64,000 nt of DNA from Ignavibacteria bacterium (GTDB lineage Bacteria; Bacteroidota; Ignavibacteria; Kapaibacteriales; UBA4661), in contig CANHDJ010000009.1 of assembly GCA_947459425.1 (NCBI GenBank), positions 1-64,000 on the forward strand. Direction: 5' to 3'. The number at the start of each line of letters is the position of its first letter. Positions within the stretch are counted from its first letter, which is position 1. A program made the translations under genes and the position numbers. A model generated the notes under the pieces. The model had not been told where the DNA came from. It saw nothing but the letters and a program-made list of their open reading frames with translations, and did no database searches. This document shows, in pieces, positions 52,074 through 60,840 of this stretch.

Positions 52074-53236
52074 ACAGCTTCACCGCAAACACCTTCACGC
52101 TGAACAGCGAAACCGAAGACCTTCTTGTTCAGTACCTCGACGGAACACTTTCTGCGACTGGCCAAGCACGATTTGAGACGCTTTTGCGAGAAAATCCCGC
52201 TTTTGCCGATGAAGTCCGCGCTATCACGTCTTTCGATGAAATGATTGACAATGCTCATCTGGGAGAACGCTGGATAGACCGCGTTGATACGGCATTTTTA
52301 GGCGAAATGCAACAGCAAATGGCGCAAGCTCTCGCTCTCGGCACAGCAACCGCTCTTACCGCCAGCGCTGCCGCCACAGGTGCTACATCAACAAGCATCG
52401 GCACAACGGCAGCAGGCGTGACAACAACAACAGCCGGGGTAGGTGTGTCAACAGCCACCAAAGCTGGTGTAGTGCTTGGTACAGGGAAAATCGCCACACT
52501 GCTTACCGGTACATTTCTTGCAAAATCCATCGTTGTCGCAGCAATTTGCGGAGGAATTGGCTATGGTGCTTGGAAATATGCGCCGTCAAGCAATGAAGCC
52601 GCAATGCCGTCCGCGCCCACATCAAGCGCTTCGCCGACAACGACATCGCGCTCGGCATCGCCGGAGGTCGCATTACAACAGCCTTCTGCGCAAAACGCAC
52701 CTGCACCGTCAACTACGGCAGAACGTAGCACCGATGCGGCAAAGCAGACAGCAAAATCACCAAGCGCCGACAATTCTGCTGTGCAGCCACAAACCACGCC
52801 CCCGGCGACACAGGATGCAACCCCGATTGTTAATGAACAAGACAGCAAAGCAAGTGCGTATATTGATAGCAAAGCAGCAACAGAGTTGCGCAATAAAATT
52901 GACCAGATGGCTGCCCAAGTCCGCATGAAAGAGCAGAGTGGCGATAAAGCGGGGTTTGCGTTTGATGCAAAAAAATTAGCAATGCTTGAGCGGACAGCAG
53001 GAAAATTTGGGGAAAGTGGGGAGTTTTTTGACAAAGCCCTTAAAGCCGCACAAAGCCTCAAACTCCGCGAACTCGAAGGAGAAATCCGTGCTGAACTTGC
53101 GCTGCTCTACCGCGAACAAGGCAGCACGGAAAAAGCCGTCACGAGCTTGCGGGAAGCCGTAAAAATCCTGACCGATGAAGGCTCTACTAAAGCCGCAAAA
53201 TGGGCAAAAGAGTTGGAGCGCTGGGAGAAGCGATAA
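52070..53236 (+). CDS. Putative anti-sigma factor with periplasmic TPR-like domain
   Basis: A 388-residue single-pass membrane protein. The N-terminal segment (about 15-65: LLVQYLDGTLSATGQARFETLLRENPAFADEV) resembles the zinc-free anti-sigma/zf-HC2-like N-termini found beside ECF genes. A Thr/Ala-rich stretch precedes a membrane helix (about 144-166). A Pro/Ser/Thr linker of about 100 residues leads to a helical C-terminal domain (about 285-388) with TPR-like repeats (AGKFGESGEFFDKALKAAQSL, GSTEKAVTSLREAVKIL). The start overlaps the sigma stop. It probably holds the sigma factor until an envelope signal is sensed; the signal is unknown. Confidence 0.7.
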   Translation: MNSFTANTFTLNSETEDLLVQYLDGTLSATGQARFETLLRENPAFADEVRAITSFDEMIDNAHLGERWIDRVDTAFLGEMQQQMAQALALGTATALTASAAATGATSTSIGTTAAGVTTTTAGVGVSTATKAGVVLGTGKIATLLTGTFLAKSIVVAAICGGIGYGAWKYAPSSNEAAMPSAPTSSASPTTTSRSASPEVALQQPSAQNAPAPSTTAERSTDAAKQTAKSPSADNSAVQPQTTPPATQDATPIVNEQDSKASAYIDSKAATELRNKIDQMAAQVRMKEQSGDKAGFAFDAKKLAMLERTAGKFGESGEFFDKALKAAQSLKLRELEGEIRAELALLYREQGSTEKAVTSLREAVKILTDEGSTKAAKWAKELERWEKR

Positions 53237-53268
53237 TTGCGCAGTTAGAGCGAGATTGCGTATATTTG
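53237..53268 (+). promoter_or_regulatory. Candidate Bacteroidota-type promoter
   Basis: TTG at 53237-53239, a 21-base spacer, then TATATTTG (53261-53268), 49 bp before the ATG at 53317. It overlaps the stop region of the anti-sigma gene. Confidence 0.5.
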
Positions 53269-53316
53269 CGCTGCAAATTCATCGCTTTTCTCTTTTTTTC
53301 CCAAAGGTTTTTTTCT

Positions 53317-53784
53317 ATGTACGAAATTACACTCGTTCTCCATTCACTTCTGCGCTGGCTCGTGCTTGTGTGTGCAGCAGTGGCGCTGTTTCAAGCATAT
53401 TCAGGCTGGTTTGGCAAAAAGCCGTGGTCGGACAGCGATAGACGTTGGAACGTGATGTTTGCGCACAGTATGACGCTGCAATTTGTTATCGGATTGCTGC
53501 TCTATGCTGTTCTCAGCCCCATCACGACGCAAGGCGTATTTCCAAGTTTTGGCGCTGCCATGAAAGACAGAATTTTGCGCTTTTGGGGAGTAGAACACAT
53601 TTTTGCAATGACCATTGCGCTGGCACTCGCGCATATCGGCAATGCCCGCGCCCGGAAAGCCGCTACCGATGAGGCAAAACACAAGGCGGCAGCTATCTTT
53701 TTCACCATAGCAATCCTGCTTGTTCTTGCTTCGATACCTTGGTCGTTTTTGAGCTACGGACGACCACTCTTCCGCTTTTCCTAG
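53317..53784 (+). CDS. Four-helix membrane protein of unknown function
   Basis: A 155-residue inner-membrane protein with four predicted helices (about 3-25, 44-65, 88-108, 123-143). Histidines sit at H9 (VLHSLLRW), H45 (FAHSMTLQ) and in VEHIFAM and LAHIGN, within or near the helices, which could bind haem as in small cytochrome-b-like proteins; this is inference. I recall similar proteins in Bacteroidota as hypothetical. It has its own promoter and terminator. Confidence 0.72.
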   Translation: MYEITLVLHSLLRWLVLVCAAVALFQAYSGWFGKKPWSDSDRRWNVMFAHSMTLQFVIGLLLYAVLSPITTQGVFPSFGAAMKDRILRFWGVEHIFAMTIALALAHIGNARARKAATDEAKHKAAAIFFTIAILLVLASIPWSFLSYGRPLFRFS

Positions 53785-53796
53785 AGAGTCCTCTTT

Positions 53797-53838
53797 TACC
53801 GCCGAAGTACAGATATTTGCTGCACTTCGGCGGTTTTG
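53797..53838 (+). terminator. Intrinsic terminator
   Basis: ACCGCCGAAGT, a loop of about 15, ACTTCGGCGGT, then TTTTG. Perfect 11-bp stem after the membrane protein gene. Confidence 0.85.
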
Positions 53839-53873
53839 TATTGTACCCCATTTCACCAATTTTTCTGCGAACA

Positions 53874-54569
53874 ATGACCGACGATACCACAAAAAACGCC
53901 GAATCACATCATCTCGAAGTCCGCAAGACAGCACGGTACTTCACTCTCGGCACACTTTCTGAAGCCACACGCGAAATCTGGTTTGTTGTCCATGGCTACG
54001 GGCAGCTTGCCGAGTTTTTCATTCGCCATTTTCGGGGTTTGGATGATGGAACGCGCTATATCGTCGCTCCCGAAGGGCTTTCCCGCTTTTATGTCAAAGA
54101 GTGGACGCGCGTCGGGGCGACGTGGACGACCAAAGAAGACCGCGACAGCGAGGTGCAGGATTATCTGGCTTATTTACAGCAACTCCAGCAAACCGTTTTT
54201 GAGGAGTTGCTTCAAAAAGGCGGCAAGCCTGACGCAGTGCGCGTTTGGACACTTGGCTTTTCGCAGGGCGTAACGACGCTCTGCCGATGGATTGTGCGTG
54301 GCGGGCTTCGTGCCGATAGGCTTATTTGCTGGGCTGGTGGATTTCCGGCAGAAATTGACCTGAGCGCTCATAAAGCGCTTTTTGAAGGCATGAAAACAAC
54401 GTTTGTGGTTGGAACAGATGATGAGTTTATCACGCCGGAGATTTTAGAAAAGCAACAAATCAGTATTGCTGAGGCGGGATTACAGCTTGATTTTATCAGC
54501 TTTGAAGGGACGCACGTGATGAATACTGAGGTTTTGAAATCCGTTGTCGAACAAATGAAGATAGAATGA
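53874..54569 (+). CDS. Alpha/beta hydrolase, phospholipase/carboxylesterase type
   Basis: A 231-residue cytoplasmic esterase-like enzyme of the phospholipase/carboxylesterase (Abhydrolase_2) family. The oxyanion region is VVHGYGQ, the nucleophile Ser lies in LGFSQG, the acid is in VVGTDDEFITPE and the base is His in FEGTHVM. A substrate is not evident. The start at 53874 follows the preceding terminator by 36 bp. It is convergent with the GT4 gene. Confidence 0.85.
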   Translation: MTDDTTKNAESHHLEVRKTARYFTLGTLSEATREIWFVVHGYGQLAEFFIRHFRGLDDGTRYIVAPEGLSRFYVKEWTRVGATWTTKEDRDSEVQDYLAYLQQLQQTVFEELLQKGGKPDAVRVWTLGFSQGVTTLCRWIVRGGLRADRLICWAGGFPAEIDLSAHKALFEGMKTTFVVGTDDEFITPEILEKQQISIAEAGLQLDFISFEGTHVMNTEVLKSVVEQMKIE

Positions 54570-54612
54570 GAATGCCCATCCGACAAGAGTGCAAACGCAC
54601 CTTCGCGCCTGA

Positions 54613-55800
54613 TTACCGCACACGGCACTCCTCGTACACTCGCTCTAAAAGCCGCATATTTGCTTCGGCGGTATAACGCTCTTCGTACTCTCTACGGGCT
54701 GCAAGCCGCATAGAAGCATATCTATCAGGGGAAAGTTCATTCATGCGCCGAAGAGCTAAAGCAAGGCTCTCCGCATCCCCAACCTCAAAGTGGAATCCCG
54801 TATGCCCGTCGCGCACGACTTCCGCAAGCGCACCTAAACGTGAGGCAATCACTGGCGTTCCGCCGGAAAATGCTTCAATCATCGATTTACCAAAGGTTTC
54901 GTACAGGAGCGATGGAAACACCAGCATCCGTGCGAACTTCATGGCTTCCAGTGCTTCAGAGAAAGGCTTTTGCCCCAAAAAGCTCACCGAGTCAAGGTTG
55001 TGCTGTCGAACAAAATCTTTTGCTTCCGCTTCCAGTGGTCCGCTTCCAATAATATGAAATTCCTGCTCGGAGCCGTTATCCGCCAATAAACGCCATGCTT
55101 TGAGTGCTGTCATCAAACCCTTTTCTTCTGAAAGCCTCCCCACGTAGAGCGCATAATTCCTTGTTTCTTCTGCGTGAGCGAATCCTGCATCTGTTTCCAC
55201 AAAATTCGGTTTCACGACAATTTTTTCTGGCGGCAGCCCGCCTTCGACAAACTTTGCGCGGGCAAATTCTGTAAGCGCGATGTATCTGTCCACACGCTTT
55301 CCCCACGTTCCCCACAACCGATGCCAAGCCGTCATACCTGCCACAACAGCGCTTGCCGGAAGACTTCCACGATAGCATCGGTGCTGGAGAGCAGGAAAGG
55401 CAAAAAATTTCCCCAAACAATCCTCACAAACTCGACCTTCACGAAAAAAAAGCGCATTAGCGCACAGCAAGCGATAGTTGTGCAGCGTTTGGACTACTGG
55501 TATCCCCGCGTCGTTTGCGGCAGCGTAGGCGGAAGGCGAGATAAGCGGAAGGGTATTGTGGCAATGCACCACATCAGGTTTTTCCGTGCGAAAAAGGGCA
55601 AGGAGAGCGTTGTAGGAATCAGGGTTCCAAACGGTGGCTCGTGCAAGGCGGAGTTGGGAATAAGCGCTCACGCTGTCGTTATGCACCGCATAGCGAATGA
55701 CGTTGTGTCCACGCTCTTCCAAGAGTCGCGCTTCTGCCTCGAAGACCGTATCTTCGCCGCCGCGATGTTGGTAGTAATTGTGGAGAATAGCGATAGTCAT
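54613..55800 (-). CDS. Family 4 glycosyltransferase
   Basis: A 395-residue GT-B enzyme of family GT4. The N-terminal acceptor half opens ILHNYYQHRGGEDTVFEAEA, with DVVHCHNTLPLISP and a Cys-rich loop (VCEDCLGKFF, HRCYRGS) typical of a subgroup with that small motif. The C-terminal donor half has YVGRLSEEKGL, FHIIGSGPLE and the E-x7-E-type motif SLLYETFGKSMIEAFSGGTPVIAS. It probably acts in polysaccharide or lipid glycosylation. The GDP-mannose epimerase-like gene nearby could supply a sugar nucleotide. Confidence 0.92.
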   Translation of the reverse strand: MTIAILHNYYQHRGGEDTVFEAEARLLEERGHNVIRYAVHNDSVSAYSQLRLARATVWNPDSYNALLALFRTEKPDVVHCHNTLPLISPSAYAAANDAGIPVVQTLHNYRLLCANALFFREGRVCEDCLGKFFAFPALQHRCYRGSLPASAVVAGMTAWHRLWGTWGKRVDRYIALTEFARAKFVEGGLPPEKIVVKPNFVETDAGFAHAEETRNYALYVGRLSEEKGLMTALKAWRLLADNGSEQEFHIIGSGPLEAEAKDFVRQHNLDSVSFLGQKPFSEALEAMKFARMLVFPSLLYETFGKSMIEAFSGGTPVIASRLGALAEVVRDGHTGFHFEVGDAESLALALRRMNELSPDRYASMRLAARREYEERYTAEANMRLLERVYEECRVR

Positions 55801-55917
55801 GGAAGTCAGAGGAAAGGATAAAAAATATCGTATTGATTGAGTAGAATATGTGGAGTGGAGTGGGAATAGCTGAACTATACCTCCGCCGATACCACCGGAG
55901 CGGCATTCTCCAAGGCA

Positions 55918-58900
55918 TCACCGCACCACCACCAAACGCCCTACCATCACTTGCCCACCAATGTTCCCCCGCACAAAATAGATACCCGATGGCAGACCGT
56001 CCAAGTTGATGGAAAATTCTTGCTGCCCTGCGGGGTAGATACCGTCGGATATGGTGCGGACTTTTCGCCCGAGTGCGTCGTGTAACATCAGATGCACGGT
56101 GGATGCTGCTGGTAAGTTGAAATGGAATACGGTTTCCATTGATGCTGGATTAGGGGAAATATCAAGTGCCATACCTTCTTTTGTTTCGGCGCGTTGGTCG
56201 CTAGCTTCTTGTACATCTGTCATGGTCAGTCGCCCGGCAATCCTCACCGGAACACGCAGGACGATACCACCATTTTTCACCAATACGGTGTCATAGCTTA
56301 TCAGACTTGCCATTGTGCCGATACCCGTGACGATACCGTCTGCCGACACCGTTGCCCGTCCATGGAGTGAACGATATTCTGTGCCTTGTGCTGCTTTGGT
56401 AATGTTCAGAAGGGTATTATCCGCCAGAATAGATGTCGTTTGTAGTTGTGCAATGCCTTGAGTTGTTCCAGCCACCAATTGGAGTGCGCCCGGTGTGACA
56501 ATCATATCGCGTACTTTTCCTTGCGTTTGAATAATGATGCTAGAGGTATCTGCCACGAGTACGCCCGTTTCTGTTTCCCGTGCAAGTACGATCACTCGTA
56601 AACGTCCGCTAGAAGTCTCCTGAAGACTTGGCAGTGTGAAGGTTGTTGAGTATGGTGGCGCTCCTGTGGCATTGATAGAGCCGATGCCAACCGTTTCCAC
56701 GATAAAAACCACGTCGCGGAGAGTAATGCCGCCTGTTGGCTCGACGCTCACCCGTATTGCTGTGCTGGAGTTTGCTGCCACAGCCAACCCGCGAACGGGT
56801 TGGATAATGCGAATGCCGCCCCGCGCCAGCGTCGGAGTACCATCCACAGCAAAGCGCGTGTCCCATGTAGGAGGGCGTGAAGCTGGAAGTATCGGCGAGA
56901 ATGTTCCAGTTGTGCTAAAACTCAGAAGGTCGTGAACACGTCGCATCACGGCTGAAGAGGTAATAAGCGTCTGGGATGAACCAGCAAATGGTAAATCGGA
57001 ATGCGCAATGCCCGTTAGCTCTGTTGTTGCGTTTCCACTCAAGCCACCGCGCTGACTGCTTGCCTCCACAATTAAATCATGTGTTTGATTCCCAAAGAGT
57101 GAGTCGTAGAACATCACTCCAGCGCGGTACTCATTGGGCGATTGGAGCAGACGCAAGAGTGTATTCATCGTTTCGGCAGCGACACTTGCTTGCGGTCGCC
57201 AATTGGCAGTGATGGCGTGTGTGTTGACTTCAAGCGCACGAAGGCTTTGGAGGGAAGCGTCATTATCGGCACCACTCATGGCGCGGTGCGCCTCACCGAT
57301 AGGGAAACCCATCGCAGAAAAAATATCATTGGAGCGGAAGCCTGAAGCTACGGGCAGATTCCGCCGTGACCACAATAAACCCCCAAGTGGCGTACCATTG
57401 TGTGGAGTGCCAAGCGTGATAAAGCGGCGTACACTTCCGGCATAGCTGTTGAAAATACGGTTTTCGCTTTGAAGAAAACCTCGTGTCATCAATCCACCTA
57501 AGCCGTGGGCAATCACATCCACCCGCTGTGCGACGATACCTTGTTCACGGAACGCCGTGCGAGCTTGAGTAATAGCGGTGGTAACGGCGGCGATACCGAT
57601 AGACGGAAGAACCGATCGCGGGTCGAAACCTCCAACACTAGCCGAGGAGTAATCAGCAGAAAAGACGCTGTAGCCAAGTTGTCGGAGATAACTGGCGAAG
57701 CCTCCGCGCTCCCACGCTGATGGGTCAGACCAAGCATCATGCACCAGTACAACAGGTGGACGGACAAGTTTGAGGGGTAGGGCGAGCGTTCCGAATGTTC
57801 CGACCGTAATGCGGATCGTAAATGTGGTGGACGATACCCCGGCAGGAAGCCGGAGAGAGGGCGGAGGTGTGTAGAGCGCGGCAACCGTCGGATCAAACTG
57901 ACGAGGGCGACGGGAGCGCAGTTGAAGGAGTTTGCTTTGCTCTCGCGGTCGGTTGATGGCGGCGATTGTTCCCTCGCCGTCGAGTGCTATGGTGACAGGG
58001 GTGAGGGTGTCGGGCGCTGCGGCAATGATAACCAACCGTGAGGCAGTATCGGCAACAATACCCGTTACCGCATTGATCCAGATGCCGACGGCGGCAGTCG
58101 AGAATCTGTTCAATGCTCCTTCCAATGCTCGTTCCAGACCGATGTCATTATCACTGCCAATAGTGCCGGTAATCTCACCAGTAGAAAACATTCCATAGAT
58201 AGCATCAGTTACAGCACCGAAGGTTGTAATGTAAGCAGGTTTGCGTTTGGAGGTAATGAAGCCATTTTTTGCAACGACGTTGACGTTGACATCGTAGGTG
58301 CCGGAAGTGGTGTAAGAGGTAATACCAGTGAGTGCGCCGGAAGAAATTGTACCGCTTCCGGTGTCGGTCGAGCCGTTGCCGAAGTTCCATTGCGCAGAAA
58401 ATGAATCATCGGCGGTGGTTTTTGCGGAATGTTTTCCTAACACGGTGGAAACGCCCGACGCTGGTGCTGCTGCGATGGCAGTATTCCAGCGAAATTTCTC
58501 AATATCATTGCTGTCAAGAACATTGACCGGGGTAATGCGCCCGGTTGCGCCGTCAATGGTGAAGACGTGCCGCCAATCAAGAAGTCTGCCGCCAACATCG
58601 GGAACGACAAACCGCCGGACAAGTCCGCTGTCACTATAGACTTCTACGGTTGCTCCGCAGCCCCCAAGTGGTCTGGTATTTGGATCAGATTTGGCCCCTG
58701 AGTTTTCGACGGAGTATTTATAGGTACCGGAAAAGAAGCGCCGAATAGTGAGGGTTTCCGGACCAAACCCCTGCTTTCTGTCTATGTCGAGAGTAGCAAA
58801 AGGCGATTGTGTAGAGTACCCCCTTCTATAATAAGCAATTTTCCAGGTTGTATCATTGATTGGTGGTGTTAATAAATAGGTATCAAGATCGTATGGTGTT

Positions 58901-59418
58901 CGCTGCCACGTCAAGACTATCCGATACCCACCAATATTAGTCGAAGGAGTTTGCGGGTTCAGCGTAATATTGAGTTCTGTACGTTCTTGCGGATTGATCG
59001 TGATTTGATTGTTACTATAATGAGCATAATTTGCTGCTGTTGTGGTCAGAACATCGGTCATCCCTTCACGCATCAAAAGAGTAAAACTGGTAGAAAATGG
59101 TAAACGTCCAAACCGCCGCGACGCATAAAAATCTGCTTTGAGTGTGGTCGGAATATCACGTAAGACATAATATCCTGTGCTATCACTTTGTGTGGTGCGT
59201 CCGGCAAGAGAGATTGTTGCATTTGTTATTGGTTTTCCTGTAACGGCATCCCGTACCGTACCGTACAGTGTTCCAATCTGGGCAAACGTTGGGTCGAATG
59301 CCTGAGCGGATGCGGTGTGGTGCTCCATCACCATCAGAGCGGTAGAACACATTGCGAGAAAAAGAAGAGGATGAGACAACAATCTCCGGCAATAAGAGGT
59401 ATTGAGGCAATGTATCAT
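55918..59418 (-). CDS. Large T9SS-exported protein with a degenerate lipase-like domain
   Basis: A 1166-residue secreted protein. The start at 59418 gives a signal peptide (cut near TASAQ, about 39). Order: a carboxypeptidase-regulatory-like domain (46-120, YGTVRDAVTGKPITNATISL), beta-rich and PKD-like domains (about 150-440), an alpha/beta hydrolase of PGAP1/lipase type (about 570-830: VVLVHDAWSD, VDVIAHGLGGLM, FITLGTPHNGTPLG), Ig-like domains, and a type IX sorting domain at the C-terminus (ISPNPASMETVFHFNL to GIYFVRG and RLVVVR). The nucleophile position of the hydrolase holds G639 instead of Ser. Upstream in-frame codons to 59631 are not used. Probably displayed on the cell surface. Confidence 0.85.
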   Translation of the reverse strand: MIHCLNTSYCRRLLSHPLLFLAMCSTALMVMEHHTASAQAFDPTFAQIGTLYGTVRDAVTGKPITNATISLAGRTTQSDSTGYYVLRDIPTTLKADFYASRRFGRLPFSTSFTLLMREGMTDVLTTTAANYAHYSNNQITINPQERTELNITLNPQTPSTNIGGYRIVLTWQRTPYDLDTYLLTPPINDTTWKIAYYRRGYSTQSPFATLDIDRKQGFGPETLTIRRFFSGTYKYSVENSGAKSDPNTRPLGGCGATVEVYSDSGLVRRFVVPDVGGRLLDWRHVFTIDGATGRITPVNVLDSNDIEKFRWNTAIAAAPASGVSTVLGKHSAKTTADDSFSAQWNFGNGSTDTGSGTISSGALTGITSYTTSGTYDVNVNVVAKNGFITSKRKPAYITTFGAVTDAIYGMFSTGEITGTIGSDNDIGLERALEGALNRFSTAAVGIWINAVTGIVADTASRLVIIAAAPDTLTPVTIALDGEGTIAAINRPREQSKLLQLRSRRPRQFDPTVAALYTPPPSLRLPAGVSSTTFTIRITVGTFGTLALPLKLVRPPVVLVHDAWSDPSAWERGGFASYLRQLGYSVFSADYSSASVGGFDPRSVLPSIGIAAVTTAITQARTAFREQGIVAQRVDVIAHGLGGLMTRGFLQSENRIFNSYAGSVRRFITLGTPHNGTPLGGLLWSRRNLPVASGFRSNDIFSAMGFPIGEAHRAMSGADNDASLQSLRALEVNTHAITANWRPQASVAAETMNTLLRLLQSPNEYRAGVMFYDSLFGNQTHDLIVEASSQRGGLSGNATTELTGIAHSDLPFAGSSQTLITSSAVMRRVHDLLSFSTTGTFSPILPASRPPTWDTRFAVDGTPTLARGGIRIIQPVRGLAVAANSSTAIRVSVEPTGGITLRDVVFIVETVGIGSINATGAPPYSTTFTLPSLQETSSGRLRVIVLARETETGVLVADTSSIIIQTQGKVRDMIVTPGALQLVAGTTQGIAQLQTTSILADNTLLNITKAAQGTEYRSLHGRATVSADGIVTGIGTMASLISYDTVLVKNGGIVLRVPVRIAGRLTMTDVQEASDQRAETKEGMALDISPNPASMETVFHFNLPAASTVHLMLHDALGRKVRTISDGIYPAGQQEFSINLDGLPSGIYFVRGNIGGQVMVGRLVVVR

Positions 59419-59736
59419 AGTCGGTGGAGATGAAAAATATGCTTTGTTCAGACTTTCCGTAGCACGGGCCGAGGAGTATAAGTACGCTGCCATGTTACGG
59501 GTCTTGGTCGTCAGGAGCGAAAACTCCGTACCACCACTAAGAAGCGGTAGCACGGGAACATGACCCGACGACCAGTTACCAAAAAACAACGATATGAGTA
59601 GAGATTTTATGCGGCTTGAAATGTAGTCCACCTCAAAGGCGGACTACATTTGGCAACCACAACACAAGCATTGAAGAGGCTTCCAAGACTTGTGTGCAAA
59701 GCCTAGGGGAAGGCGGAGGATGAGGTATGGTTTTAT
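59419..59736. other. Intergenic region before the T9SS cargo gene
   Basis: No gene is seen. It holds the hairpin at 59619-59651, probably a terminator for the epimerase gene, and the leader of the secreted protein gene. Confidence 0.4.
59619..59651 (-). terminator. Hairpin after the epimerase gene
   Basis: AAATGTAGTCC and GGACTACATTT are perfect 11-bp inverted arms around an 11-base loop with a further CCT/AGG pairing. The T-run is short. Confidence 0.6.
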
Positions 59737-60732
59737 CTACACTTCAAGGGTTTCTACGGCTTTCTTTGCCTGAACCTGAGCGTTAATCCACGTATAAGTG
59801 CGTTCGATGCCGGAACGAAGCGGTTCGTGTGGCGACCACCCAAGGCGCTCACGGATAAGAGCATTATCGGAATTGCGTCCGCGTACGCCCGTTGGTCCCG
59901 GTATGTTGTTGATACGAATGTTTTTGCCGGACAAACCAATAACCATTTCTGCCAGACCATTGATAGAAATCATTTCTTCGGAGCCGATATTAACAGGACC
60001 GGTAAAATCAGAGTCCATGAAACGGCGCATTGCCTCCAAACATTCGTCAACATAGAGGAATGAACGTGTCTGCTTGCCGTCGCCCCAGACTTCAATCGTA
60101 CCGCCGTTTTCGGCTTCTGCAACTTTGCGGCACATTGCGGCGGGGGCTTTTTCTTTGCCGCCTGTCCACGTGCCTTCGGGACCAAAAATATTGTGATACC
60201 GCGCTACACGGACGTTCAAGCCATAATTGCGCTGATATGCTAAGTACAGCCGCTCACTAAAAAGTTTTTCCCAGCCGTATTCGCTATCGGGTGCTGCGGG
60301 ATAGGCGGAATCTTCCGCACACTTAGGATTATCAGGGTCTTCTTGGTTGTATGCAGGATACATACACGCAGAGGATGAATAGAAAATTTTCTTCACGCCT
60401 TTGTGGTGCGCCAAATCAACGATGTTAAGATTGATTGTTGCGGAATTGTGCATCACATCGGCATCGTGGTCGCCCGTAAAAATGTAGCCAGCACCGCCCA
60501 TATCGGCGGCAAGCTGATAGACTTCATCAAACGGTATATCAACGACGTTGCGGCAAACGGCTTGTTCACGGAGGTCGCCGATAATAAAATCATCCGCAGC
60601 AGTTTCGGAAAATTCGGGGGATTTCAAATCCACACCGCGCACCCAAAACCCTTCACGCTTCAAACGACGCACCAAATGGCTTCCAATAAAGCCTCCGGCT
60701 CCACAAACAAGAGCTGTTTTTTTTGCTGACAT
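59737..60732 (-). CDS. GDP-mannose 3,5-epimerase-like NAD-dependent epimerase
   Basis: A 331-residue extended SDR. The NAD motif GAGGFIGS is at 11-18 and the catalytic Y152/K156 in YGWEKLF. Long stretches follow the plant GDP-mannose 3,5-epimerase pattern: LAADMGGAGYIFTG, SSSACMYP (with C123, the position of an acid/base Cys in plant GME), then AEDSAYPAAPDSEYGWEK, YHNIFGPEGTWTGGKEKAPAA and QTRSFLYVDECLEA. It probably makes GDP-L-galactose or a related sugar for surface glycans. The start at 60732 is preferred to MNF three codons upstream. Confidence 0.88.
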   Translation of the reverse strand: MSAKKTALVCGAGGFIGSHLVRRLKREGFWVRGVDLKSPEFSETAADDFIIGDLREQAVCRNVVDIPFDEVYQLAADMGGAGYIFTGDHDADVMHNSATINLNIVDLAHHKGVKKIFYSSSACMYPAYNQEDPDNPKCAEDSAYPAAPDSEYGWEKLFSERLYLAYQRNYGLNVRVARYHNIFGPEGTWTGGKEKAPAAMCRKVAEAENGGTIEVWGDGKQTRSFLYVDECLEAMRRFMDSDFTGPVNIGSEEMISINGLAEMVIGLSGKNIRINNIPGPTGVRGRNSDNALIRERLGWSPHEPLRSGIERTYTWINAQVQAKKAVETLEV

Positions 60733-60840
60733 AAAATTCACGGAGAATGAAAAACACTACGAGTTAAAAAGAGTATGGAATCTATTAAGACCGCAAAACT
60801 ACGACTTTCTTGGGAGAAAGCCATAGATTTTACGGCAAAA

